From contig NZ_VMNX01000003.1 of assembly GCF_009377235.1 (NCBI RefSeq), positions 62,001 to 126,000 on the forward strand: a stretch of 64,000 nucleotides of DNA. Reading direction: 5' to 3'. Source of the DNA: Streptomyces acidicola (GTDB lineage: Bacteria; Actinomycetota; Actinomycetes; Streptomycetales; Streptomycetaceae). The translations under genes were made by a program, and so were the position numbers. Shown piece by piece: positions 1 to 7,960 of the stretch (positions within the stretch are counted from its first letter, which is position 1; each line of letters opens with the position of its first letter). The notes beneath the pieces were generated by a model. That model saw only the letters and a program-made list of their open reading frames with translations, searched no databases and had not been told where the DNA came from.

Positions 1-212
1 TCTCCTTGACGGGGTGAGGCGCATGGTCAAGGCACGGCCCCATGTCGATGAGCGGTTGTCGACGGGCGGCGACATGGAGGTGCCCGCCCCCTGAGACCAG
101 GGCCGCACAGGGCGGCCGACGAACCCAAGACCGAACCCAAGACCGAACCCACGAGCGGCGGACGGAGGAAACCGCAGGGAAGACAACCCACTCACCCACG
201 TGCGGCCATCCA

Positions 213-3200
213 ATGACGCCACCAGCGGAAACGGGGTCCGAGATGCACGGACCCGACGACGGGTACGAACGCTACGACGGGTACCGGGAACACGACGAGG
301 CGACCCGGGCCTTCGCCCAGGGCGGGTCGTCCGGGGCAGTGCTGGCCGGAACGGACTGGGCCCAGACCGCTCTCGGACCCACACGGACGTGGCCGCACCG
401 GCTCGTGGAGACCCTTCGTGTCGTACTGACCTCCGAGCAGCCGATGGCACTGTTCTGGGGACCCCGGTACGTCCTGCTCTACAACGACGGCTACGCCGGG
501 ATCATCGGCTCCAAACACCCGAAGGCACTCGGGGCACCGGCCGGGCAGCTGTTCCCCGAGAACTGGGACGACTACACCGGCCCCATGTTCCATTCCGTCG
601 TCGACCGGCAGCGGGCCATGGTCGTCCGCGACCGGTCGTTCTGTCTCATCCGCCGCGGTTTCCTGGAGCAGACCTACTTCGACATCTCCTTCCAGCCTGT
701 GTTCCTGGACGACGGCTCCGTCGGCGGGGTGCTGTGCTCCGTGTCGGAGACCACCGGTCGGGTGCTCAGCGAGCGGCGGCTGCGGTTGCTGGCCGAGGTC
801 GGGGTGCACACCGGCGACCTGTCCGGTCCGGCGGAGGTCGTGCGCGAGATCGCCGAGGTGCTGGCCGCTCACCCCGACGACCTGCCGTTCGCGTACCTCT
901 ACCTGCCCTCCGAGAAGGACGAACCCGCTCTCGCCGCGTCCACCTGCAGCCCCCCGCCCGCCGGGGCCGTACTGCCGGCGGACGTCACCGCGGAACTCGC
1001 CCGGGGCGTAGCGGTCGTCGTGCCGGCCGAGCCGTTCCTGTGCGGGCCGGCCCCGGCCCGTGACACCGGCCCCGGCACGCCCTCCGACGTGGTACCCACC
1101 GAGGCGCTCGCCCTCCCGCTGAACAACGCGGGCCGGCTGAACGGCGTGCTCGTCGCCGGGATCAACCCCCTGCTCCCGCTGGCCGGCGGCTACCGCGACT
1201 TCCTCGACATCCTCGGGCGGACCGTCACCGCCGCGCTGGCGGCCACACTCGCGCACGAGGAGCAGCGCCAACGCGCCGAGGCCCTGATGGAGCTGGACCA
1301 GGTCAAGACCGCGTTCTTCTCAAGCGTCAGCCATGAACTACGCACACCGCTCACCCTCTTCCTCGGCCCCGTCCAGGACACACTGGCGCAGGAGGACCGG
1401 CCGGAGACGCGCAGACGTCTGGAGATGGCCGAACGCAACGCACTGCGGCTGCTGAAGCTGGTCAACACGCTGCTCGATGTCACGCGCGCCGAGGCCGGGG
1501 CCCTGGAGGGCGACTTCGAACCGGTCGACCTGTCGGCCGTCACCGCCGAGATGGCCGGCATGTTCCGTTCTGTTTTCGAGGCCGCGGGCCTGGGGCTGGA
1601 CGTCGACTGCCCGCCACTGCCACAACCGGTCCACGTGGACCGGGAGATGTACGAGAAGATCATCTTCAACCTGCTCAGCAACGCGCTGAAATTCACCCCG
1701 TCCGGCGGAGTCCGCGTCGCCACGGCGGCCGCCGGAGACCGGGTACGGCTGACGGTGGCGGACACGGGCATCGGCGTCTCGGAGGAGGAACTGCCACGGC
1801 TCTTCGAGCGCTTCCACCAGGTGCACGGGACGCAGGCCCGCTCCCACGAGGGCAGCGGTATCGGCCTGGCACTCGTCAAGGATCTGGTGCAGCAGCACAG
1901 TGGCACCATCGGCGTCAACAGCCGCCCGGGCCAGGGCACCACGTTCACGGTGGAGATTCCCTTCGGCACAGCGCACCTGCCCCGGCCGTCGGCGGCGGAC
2001 CGGGCCCGCACGGGAGCGGCGCCCGGACCCTCCCGGCAGGCCACCGCCTATGTGCAGGAGGCGTACGGCTGGGCCACCGACGGAGGACCGTCGCCGCGCA
2101 CCGAACAGGAGCCGGGCACCGGCGCGCCCACCGGACGGGAGCCCCGCCCCCGGCTGCTCATCGCGGACGACAACCGCGACATGCGGGACTACCTGTACGA
2201 CCTCCTGCACACCGAGTACGACGTCCGGCTCGTGCCCGACGGCCGGGCGGCCCTGGCGGCCGTGGCCGAGAGCGCGTACGACCTCGTGCTGACCGACGCG
2301 ATGATGCCCGGCATGGACGGCTTCGAACTGGTTCGCGCGCTGCGGGGCGGCCCCCACACCTCCCACCTGCCGATCGTGATGCTCACCGCCCGGGCCGGCG
2401 AGGAGGCCGTCGTCCAGGGCATCGAGGCGGGCGCAGACGACTATCTGGCCAAACCGTTCTCGTCCCGCCAGCTGCTCGCCCGCGTACGGGCCAACCTGGA
2501 GCTGTCGCGGTTGCGGGACCGGATCCTGACCGACACCCGTGAGCACGCCACCGCGCTGGCCGCGCTCGCCGAGGCCGGGCTGCGGCTGTCGGCCAGCCTC
2601 GAACCCCGGCAGGTCCTGGAGACGGCCGGTGAACTGCTCGTTCCCCAGGTCGCCGACGAGGTGCGTATCGAGGCTCTGGGACCGGACGCCGACGGGTCGA
2701 CGGACACCGTCGTGTACACCTCGTCGGCCACCGCCCCGGCTGACGACCGGCCTGCCGAGATGGTGGCCCGGATCATGCGTGGCGCCCGCGCACCGCAGGA
2801 GGCCGCGGATGGCCGGATCCTCGCCCTGCCGCTGACCTCACGCGGCCGGACGCTGGGCGCCCTGGCCGTGGTCCGGCGGCACCGCCCCTGCTCCGAGGAC
2901 GAACGCACCTACCTGCACTCGGTGACCAGCCGGATCGCCGTCGCCTACGACAACGCCACGCGCTACCAGAACGAGCGCCGTCTCGCCGTCGCTCTGCAAC
3001 GCGCCCTGCTGCCGCAGGCGTTGCCCGAGGTGCCCGGCGTGGCCACCGCCTCCTACTACCGGGCCAGCGCCCTCGGAGCCGAGGTGGGCGGCGACTGGTA
3101 CGACGCCCTCCAACTGCCGGGCGGCGCGGTCGGGCTGGCCATCGGGGACGTCATGGGCCACGACGTCGACGCCGCCATCGTGATGGGCAGCCTGCGGTCG

Positions 3201-3716
3201 GCACTGCATACCTACGCGCTGGAGGGCGCCACCCCCAGCGAGGTGCTGGCCCGCCTCGACGCCCACTGCCGCGCCCTCGACAGCGACCGCTTCGCCACCT
3301 GCCTGTACGCCGTGTACGAGCCCGGTTCCCACCGACTGCGTTACGCGTCCGCCGGTCACCTGCCTCCGCTCCTCGTGGCCGGGGACCGCACCGGCTACCT
3401 GGACCTCGATCCGGGCATGCCGCTCGGCGTGGCCTGCGGCAACGCCACCGACCACGTGACCCGTCTCCTCCCCGGCACCGGTCTCCTGCTGTTCACGGAC
3501 GGCCTGGTCGAACACCACACCACCGACCTCGACGACCGCCTGGACGCCCTGCGCCGTGTCTGCTGCGACCCGGCGCCCGCCCCGGTGTCCTCGCGCCCCG
3601 GACTCACCCCGGACGTGATCATCGGCCAGGCCCTCGGCCTGCTGGCCACCCCCGACCGGGTCGACGACGACACGGCTCTGCTGGCCGCGGTCCCGGCCCG
3701 TGACCCCGACCGATGA
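213..3716 (+). CDS. Hybrid sensor histidine kinase / response regulator / SpoIIE-type PP2C phosphatase
   Basis: This is a multidomain cytoplasmic signalling protein of about 1167 residues. In order it has a PAS-like domain, a degenerate GAF region, a HisKA domain with SHELRTP (His about 374), a HATPase with NLLSNALKFT and DTGIG, a receiver with VLTDAMMPG (Asp about 695), a second GAF-like part and a C-terminal SpoIIE/PP2C phosphatase with GGDWYD and GDVMGHD. The kinase should phosphorylate its own receiver. The phosphatase probably dephosphorylates an anti-anti-sigma factor, so the protein may link a stimulus to a partner-switching sigma-factor pathway; that link is inference. No membrane segment is visible. 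The frame is open from position 42, but the Arg/Thr-rich N-terminus does not look conserved. ATG 213 or ATG 243 is the likelier start, and neither has a strong ribosome binding site. Confidence 0.9.
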   Translation: MTPPAETGSEMHGPDDGYERYDGYREHDEATRAFAQGGSSGAVLAGTDWAQTALGPTRTWPHRLVETLRVVLTSEQPMALFWGPRYVLLYNDGYAGIIGSKHPKALGAPAGQLFPENWDDYTGPMFHSVVDRQRAMVVRDRSFCLIRRGFLEQTYFDISFQPVFLDDGSVGGVLCSVSETTGRVLSERRLRLLAEVGVHTGDLSGPAEVVREIAEVLAAHPDDLPFAYLYLPSEKDEPALAASTCSPPPAGAVLPADVTAELARGVAVVVPAEPFLCGPAPARDTGPGTPSDVVPTEALALPLNNAGRLNGVLVAGINPLLPLAGGYRDFLDILGRTVTAALAATLAHEEQRQRAEALMELDQVKTAFFSSVSHELRTPLTLFLGPVQDTLAQEDRPETRRRLEMAERNALRLLKLVNTLLDVTRAEAGALEGDFEPVDLSAVTAEMAGMFRSVFEAAGLGLDVDCPPLPQPVHVDREMYEKIIFNLLSNALKFTPSGGVRVATAAAGDRVRLTVADTGIGVSEEELPRLFERFHQVHGTQARSHEGSGIGLALVKDLVQQHSGTIGVNSRPGQGTTFTVEIPFGTAHLPRPSAADRARTGAAPGPSRQATAYVQEAYGWATDGGPSPRTEQEPGTGAPTGREPRPRLLIADDNRDMRDYLYDLLHTEYDVRLVPDGRAALAAVAESAYDLVLTDAMMPGMDGFELVRALRGGPHTSHLPIVMLTARAGEEAVVQGIEAGADDYLAKPFSSRQLLARVRANLELSRLRDRILTDTREHATALAALAEAGLRLSASLEPRQVLETAGELLVPQVADEVRIEALGPDADGSTDTVVYTSSATAPADDRPAEMVARIMRGARAPQEAADGRILALPLTSRGRTLGALAVVRRHRPCSEDERTYLHSVTSRIAVAYDNATRYQNERRLAVALQRALLPQALPEVPGVATASYYRASALGAEVGGDWYDALQLPGGAVGLAIGDVMGHDVDAAIVMGSLRSALHTYALEGATPSEVLARLDAHCRALDSDRFATCLYAVYEPGSHRLRYASAGHLPPLLVAGDRTGYLDLDPGMPLGVACGNATDHVTRLLPGTGLLLFTDGLVEHHTTDLDDRLDALRRVCCDPAPAPVSSRPGLTPDVIIGQALGLLATPDRVDDDTALLAAVPARDPDR

Positions 3717-3849
3717 GCCCCCTCTGATGAGCCCCCCGATGTGTCCGATCACACGGCCCGCGTCGGCGTGGGTCAGGGCGTTACCGTACTGCCGTCGAAG
3801 GTCACGACGAGCCGGCCGTCCGAAGCGAAGGACACGCGCCCCCGCCGCC

Positions 3850-4866
3850 CTACGGCCGCTCCCGGACCACCTCGGTCGCCGCCTTGTCGTCGCGCAACCC
3901 CAGGAACCGTGGATGGCGCAGCATCCCGTCCCGGGTCCACTCGGTGAACGCGACCTGCGCGACCAACTCCGGCTCGACCCATCGGGCACGCGGCTCGCGG
4001 ACCCGGTCGACGAAAGGCGACGTCGGCCTGCGCATGCCTTCCAAGCGGCGGTGCAGCTCCATGAGGGTGCGGTCGTCGAGGCCCGTGCCGACCTTGCCCG
4101 CGTAACGCAGCCGCCCGCCCGGACCGTCCTCGTAATGGCCCAGCAGCAGGGCGCCGAACCCGACGCGGCTGCCGGCCGGCGCCGTGAAGCCGCCGATGAC
4201 GAACTCCTGGCTCAGGGAGCACTTCAGCTTCAGCCAGTCCGGGGAGCGGCGCGGTTGGTAGCGGCTGCCCGCGCGTTTGGCGATCAGGCCCTCCCAGCCG
4301 CGGGCACACACGGTGGCGAGCAGTTCGGCACCGCCCTCGTTGCGGTGCGTCGTCATACGCAAGGGAGCCCGGTAGGTGAGGGCGCGGCGCAGCAGGGACT
4401 TGCGGAGACGCAGCGGTAGCTGTCTGGTGTCGGCGCCGTCCAGGCGGAGCAGGTCGAAGACGTAGTACGTCACGGCGACCGGGCTGGCCTCGACGTCACG
4501 GCGCCGGGTGAGGCCCATCCGCTGCTGGAGGCGGGAGAAGTCCGTGCGGCCGTGCCAGAACGCGACGATCTCCCCGTCGATCGTGAAGTCCTCGCACTCC
4601 TGGGCGGCGAGCGCGTCGACGACCTCCGGGTAGGTGGCGTTGATGCGGTTGCCCGAGCGGGAGTACAGGCCGACGCGGTCTCCTTCGCGTACGGCCAGCG
4701 CGCGGATCCCGTCCAGTTTCCGTTCGAAGATCCAGTCGCCGGAGAACTCGCGTCGGTCGTTCAGTGTGGCGAGCATCGGCTGGGAGGCCAGCTCGACTCC
4801 GGGGCGGGCCGGGCGCAACGGACGCCGCCCGGCATCGGGGAGTGTGGCGAGCAGGCCCGTCGTCAT
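3850..4866 (-). CDS. ATP-dependent DNA ligase, LigD ligase-domain type
   Basis: This 338-residue ligase resembles the LIG domain of LigD. The nucleotidyltransferase motif I ERKLDG puts the adenylated lysine at about K50. Later come DGEIVAF, WEGLIAKR and WLKLK, followed by an OB-fold part with VGTGLDD. The protein would seal nicks or ends in repair such as non-homologous end joining. A ribosome binding site (AGGAG) precedes ATG 4866. The gene starts only 6 bp after the stop of the phosphoesterase gene on the same strand, so the two are probably one transcript. In full-length LigD these activities sit in one chain; here they are separate, and no polymerase domain or Ku gene is seen nearby. Confidence 0.9.
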   Translation of the reverse strand: MTTGLLATLPDAGRRPLRPARPGVELASQPMLATLNDRREFSGDWIFERKLDGIRALAVREGDRVGLYSRSGNRINATYPEVVDALAAQECEDFTIDGEIVAFWHGRTDFSRLQQRMGLTRRRDVEASPVAVTYYVFDLLRLDGADTRQLPLRLRKSLLRRALTYRAPLRMTTHRNEGGAELLATVCARGWEGLIAKRAGSRYQPRRSPDWLKLKCSLSQEFVIGGFTAPAGSRVGFGALLLGHYEDGPGGRLRYAGKVGTGLDDRTLMELHRRLEGMRRPTSPFVDRVREPRARWVEPELVAQVAFTEWTRDGMLRHPRFLGLRDDKAATEVVRERP

Positions 4867-4872
4867 CGGGGC

Positions 4873-5496
4873 TCACTCCTGGCCGCTGTCGGCCGCCACC
4901 TGGGCGAGGGTGCGGCCGGTGCGGACGGAGCGGGCACGGCGGGGGTCCGGGGTCCCCCGGCCGGCCGCGCCGCCGCGCCCCTCGCGTGCCTTCACCAGGA
5001 GCCACGCCTCCTCACCGTCGTCCGTGCGGTCACGGAACCGCGTCAGCGCGAACTCGCCGCGCAGCTTCGAACCGTTCAGCCGGAACGTCGCGTGTCCGTG
5101 CTCCAACGCCTCTCCGAAGGGGACGGTCCGACCTCGGCGGTCGTGGCTCAGGGGCTCGTACGTGCCGTGGTCCCAGACGATGACGGTGCCGCCGCCGTAC
5201 TCGCCCCTGGGGATCACGCCCTCGAACTCCTCGTACTCCAGCGGGTGGTCCTCGGTCGGGACGGCCAGCCGTTTGTCCTGCGGGTCGGTGGACGGGCCCT
5301 TCGGTACGGACCAGGACCTCAGTACGTCGTCGACCTGGAGCCGGAAGTCGAAGTGCATCCGGCGTGCGTCGTGGATCTGCACGACGAAACGGGGCGCGTC
5401 GCGCGCGGAGCCCTCGTGCGTGCCCGGGGAGGGCTCCTCGGTCCGGGTGAAATCACGCTTGCTCCGGTAGGTCCGGAGTCGGTCGTTCCCACTCAC
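4873..5496 (-). CDS. LigD-type DNA 3'-phosphoesterase domain protein
   Basis: This 207-residue protein matches the LigD phosphoesterase (PE) domain. The signature IHDARRMHFDFRLQ supplies the His/His/Asp/Arg set used for metal-dependent trimming of 3' ends, followed by SWSVPKGPS, DHPLEYEEFEG and GGGTVIVWD. The frame stays open upstream to 5592, but I place the start at GTG 5496 because AAAGGAG lies just before it and the residues further upstream are low-complexity. It is the first gene of a two-gene unit with the downstream ligase and probably cleans 3' ends before ligation. Confidence 0.88.
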   Translation of the reverse strand: MSGNDRLRTYRSKRDFTRTEEPSPGTHEGSARDAPRFVVQIHDARRMHFDFRLQVDDVLRSWSVPKGPSTDPQDKRLAVPTEDHPLEYEEFEGVIPRGEYGGGTVIVWDHGTYEPLSHDRRGRTVPFGEALEHGHATFRLNGSKLRGEFALTRFRDRTDDGEEAWLLVKAREGRGGAAGRGTPDPRRARSVRTGRTLAQVAADSGQE

Positions 5497-5787
5497 GTGC
5501 GGCTCCTTTCTCGGCGGCTGGCTCCGGTCGCCGACCGCTCGGTCGGAGGTGGCATCGACGGCCCGAGTACCCGGTGACGTTCCTCGCCACACGGCACATG
5601 ACCGAGGGCCGATGGACGGGCACCGGTGCCGGAGGTCACCATGGGTGGATTTCCCCCCGAGTCCTCCCGGTGCGCGGTTCGTGGCGGAGGCCTGAGCGGT
5701 CTGGACGTGGGTGGCGGCGTGGTCGCGGCCGCCCGCACGCTCAGAAGACTTTGCAGAGAGTCATCGCGCCCACGTCGATTTCGCCGG

Positions 5788-5804
5788 CACCCCGTGGCGG
5801 GGTG
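5788..5804 (-). terminator. Hairpin just downstream of the PASTA-like gene
   Basis: A 7-bp GC-rich stem (CACCCCG / CGGGGTG) with a TGG loop lies 7 bp past the stop of the minus-strand gene ending at 5812. It could act as a terminator, but there is no U-tract, as is common in Streptomyces. Confidence 0.4.
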
Positions 5805-5811
5805 GGCGGGG

Positions 5812-6906
5812 TCAGGCGCGACGCCAGCGGTTACGGCCGTCGGTTCCAGGGCCGCATACCATGAGGGTTCCTGCTTCGGTGACGCCGGTCGCTCCGGGCG
5901 GGGAGCAGAACGAGCCGGGATGTACGGTGCCGGCGCTCCCGCCGCCGGTGGAACCGCCGGAGGAGGACGAGGAGCCACTGCCGGTCGAACCGCCGCTCCC
6001 TGTGGAGCTCTCGTTGCTGTCGTCATCGGGGCCGTTGGCCGGGATCTTGTAGGTCGTGTCTTTCGCCGACGGGCAGCGCTGGACGAGGTCGGCGTCGGTC
6101 CAGTTGCCCAGGTCGAGGCCGACCGCGGTGGTGGAGGTGACCTTGGTTCCCTCGTTCGGGGACTGGAAGCACACCCGCCACTCGTCGCCGTCCTCTGCGG
6201 CTTCCTCGGCGGTCGGAGTGTCGGTGTCGAGGTAGACGTCGTCGAGTGTGACGCGGTCGAGGCCGATTCCGGCCTGCTTCAGATCCTGGACGGCCGTGTT
6301 GTAGGTGGCGCCGACGACGTCCGGCATCATCGGCCACGGGAGCGGGCCACCGTCCTTCTCAGGGCATGGCTCTGCGGTTTTGACTGCCGCGAAGTCGATG
6401 GTCTTCCCGGTCGTGTCGGCTTTCTGAAAACACACCGTCCACCCGGACCGCATGATGATTGCGCGGTTCTCCTCGGCCGCGTCATGGCCGCTGCTGGTGT
6501 ATCCAGCGGAGCGTGCCAACTTCTCTGCCTCGTCCAGCGGTTTGCCGGTGTAGTCAGCGGCCTTCGGGGGCTTGGAAGAGGTTGGGGGCGAGGCGATGGC
6601 ATGGGCACTTGCGGCGCCCTTGTCCTGTGGCTTGGCGGCGGCTTTGCCCGTCCCGCCGCTGTCGAGCTGTCCGCCCAGGCCCGAACCGACGGTCAGGAGC
6701 AGGAAGGCTCCGAACGTCGCGCCGAGCCTGGCGAACCAGCGCCAGGGCGGCAGCACCCATACCGCCACCATGGCGGCGATCATCACAAGGAAGCCGAGGG
6801 CGAAGCTGAAGGCGCCGAGCAGGGCAACCAGAGTGAGGATGCCGAGCGCGGCTGGGGTGGTCTTCCACCAAGGGCGGGAAGGGATCAGAGTGTTGTATGG
6901 GTTCAC
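5812..6906 (-). CDS. Membrane protein with PASTA-like repeats
   Basis: This 364-residue protein begins with two hydrophobic segments (about residues 17-60 and 64-80), followed by a Gly/Ala/Lys linker. Two PASTA-like modules follow: ADYTGKPLDEAEKLARSAG, and PDVVGATYNTAVQDLKQAG about 90 residues later. Paired cysteines (CFQ, CPE, CFQ, RCPS) suggest disulfides. A Ser/Gly-rich linker leads to a C-terminal PGSFCSPPGATGV...GRNRWRR tail that I recall from other Streptomyces proteins. The topology suggests a membrane anchor with an outside ligand-binding part, possibly sensing cell wall. The start is GTG 6906 with only a weak upstream purine tract. It lies immediately beyond the decayed methylase, so its promoter region may have been altered. 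Confidence 0.7.
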   Translation of the reverse strand: MNPYNTLIPSRPWWKTTPAALGILTLVALLGAFSFALGFLVMIAAMVAVWVLPPWRWFARLGATFGAFLLLTVGSGLGGQLDSGGTGKAAAKPQDKGAASAHAIASPPTSSKPPKAADYTGKPLDEAEKLARSAGYTSSGHDAAEENRAIIMRSGWTVCFQKADTTGKTIDFAAVKTAEPCPEKDGGPLPWPMMPDVVGATYNTAVQDLKQAGIGLDRVTLDDVYLDTDTPTAEEAAEDGDEWRVCFQSPNEGTKVTSTTAVGLDLGNWTDADLVQRCPSAKDTTYKIPANGPDDDSNESSTGSGGSTGSGSSSSSGGSTGGGSAGTVHPGSFCSPPGATGVTEAGTLMVCGPGTDGRNRWRRA

Positions 6907-6984
6907 GTGGCGCTTAACGCCTCGGATGCGGGCACAGGCACGGGGTGGGCTCCTCCGGCCCTCGTACTGGCCGGGAGCGGAATG

Positions 6985-7500
6985 TCAGATGGAGTGCCGG
7001 GGCCCCTGGCCCGGGGGCGGCGTAAGGGGGAGGTGCAGGTCTCGTCGTCCATAAGCAGCTTCTCCGGGCTCAGGTCGGTGGTGGCCGTACAGTCGTATTC
7101 GGTCAGGATCAGGCGCTTGGTGCCGTATTTGCCGTACTTGGCGATCTCGTTGTTCTTCGCGCTGCCCGACTCCAAGGGGAAGGCATTCAGGATGTAGTCG
7201 GTGTCCTCGGCCGAGACGCCCTACAGATGGAAGAGGTACGCGTCCAACTTGCCCGGAACTGGGCGCTGGTCTCGTCCCAGCGACACGGCTCGCCTTCGTC
7301 GCCAGGTCGCGGGCAAGCGGGGCATGTCGAAAGGCAGAAGCCGCGGCGAGTCCGAGAAAAGCTGCTGTGAGTTCGTCCCCATGGCGATCGTCCTGGGCAG
7401 GATCACGCCGAACCGCGCCTTGGGTCGCGGTGACTCGTCGAAAGGCGACCGTGACCTGCGCTCCAGTACATGTCGGCCTCGGCCGGGGTGCGATGTGCTA
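6985..7500 (-). pseudogene. Decayed 3' end of an Eco57I-class DNA methylase / type IIG restriction gene
   Basis: Pieces of a typical methylase C-terminus occur in order on the minus strand but in different frames: VILPRTIAMG, then PLARDL, then EPCRWDETSAQFRA, then KLDAYLFHL, an in-frame TAG where family members have LYG, then GVSAEDTDYILNAFP and YGTKRLILTEYD. A further shift gives LTPPPGQGPRHS and a TGA at 6985. At least one nonsense codon and about three frameshifts are needed, so the gene is dead. Nothing recognisable precedes about 7500, so the 5' part is gone. The consensus (AELDAYFFHLYG, YILDTFP, YRTKRLIL) is from memory of the family. Confidence 0.75.
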
Positions 7501-7511
7501 GGCATGACGCC

Positions 7512-7907
7512 ATGCCGCTGCCGCACTTCGAACTCAGCAGTTCTCAGTACCGGCTCCTGGCCGAAGCGATCGTTGCGCCTGTCCCGGACCCCGCCACCGC
7601 AGAGGCCGCCCAACGGGAGTGTCTCGCACGGGGGTTGGACCCGGACGATGTTCGCGCGGACGCTTCGGAGCTGCTCCTTCTGGGGCTCGTCGTCCGGGAG
7701 AGGCGCGCTCTGGCGCTGACGCCCCTTGGCGCTGCGGTTCATTACCGACTGGCTCACGAGGAAGCCGAGCAGCGGTTGGCCGCAGTGGTACAGGTCGCCG
7801 AAGCCGCGGACGACGTGAGCCCTCGGCTCGCGCGGGCTGTGCGGCAACTGGCGCAGGGGAGCCTGTCACTCGGCGAGGCGCTTGCGGAGGTGGGTGGCGG
7901 TGATTGA
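7512..7907 (+). CDS. Hypothetical protein next to the restriction enzyme
   Basis: I do not recognise this 131-residue protein. It is Leu/Ala/Glu-rich and looks mostly helical, with segments such as YRLLAEAIVAP, ADASELLLLGLVVRERRALALTPLGAAVHYRLAH and ARAVRQLAQGSLSLGEALAEV. The middle part (LLLLGLV followed by LTPLG) resembles the second half of a winged-helix domain, but this is only an impression. Codon use is Streptomyces-like. The start at ATG 7512 lacks a clear ribosome binding site. It ends tail-to-tail with the restriction-modification gene (53 bp apart) and diverges from the methylase remnant, so it may belong to the same defence locus. Confidence 0.55.
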   Translation: MPLPHFELSSSQYRLLAEAIVAPVPDPATAEAAQRECLARGLDPDDVRADASELLLLGLVVRERRALALTPLGAAVHYRLAHEEAEQRLAAVVQVAEAADDVSPRLARAVRQLAQGSLSLGEALAEVGGGD

Positions 7908-7960
7908 CGGCGGAGCGCTTCTCAGTCACGCGTCTCCCACGCGCCGGACAGCCGTGGCTC

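Noticed and set aside
192..1271. Long minus-strand open frame opposite the hybrid kinase
   Set aside because: It is low-complexity (Gly/Arg/Val-rich), lacks motifs and lies entirely opposite a gene with clear domains; typical of GC-rich DNA.
3717..3849. Short coding-like stretch after the ligase stop (minus strand, ending SDGRLVVTFDG)
   Set aside because: It is only about 25 codons long, has no start of its own and overlaps the ligase in another frame.
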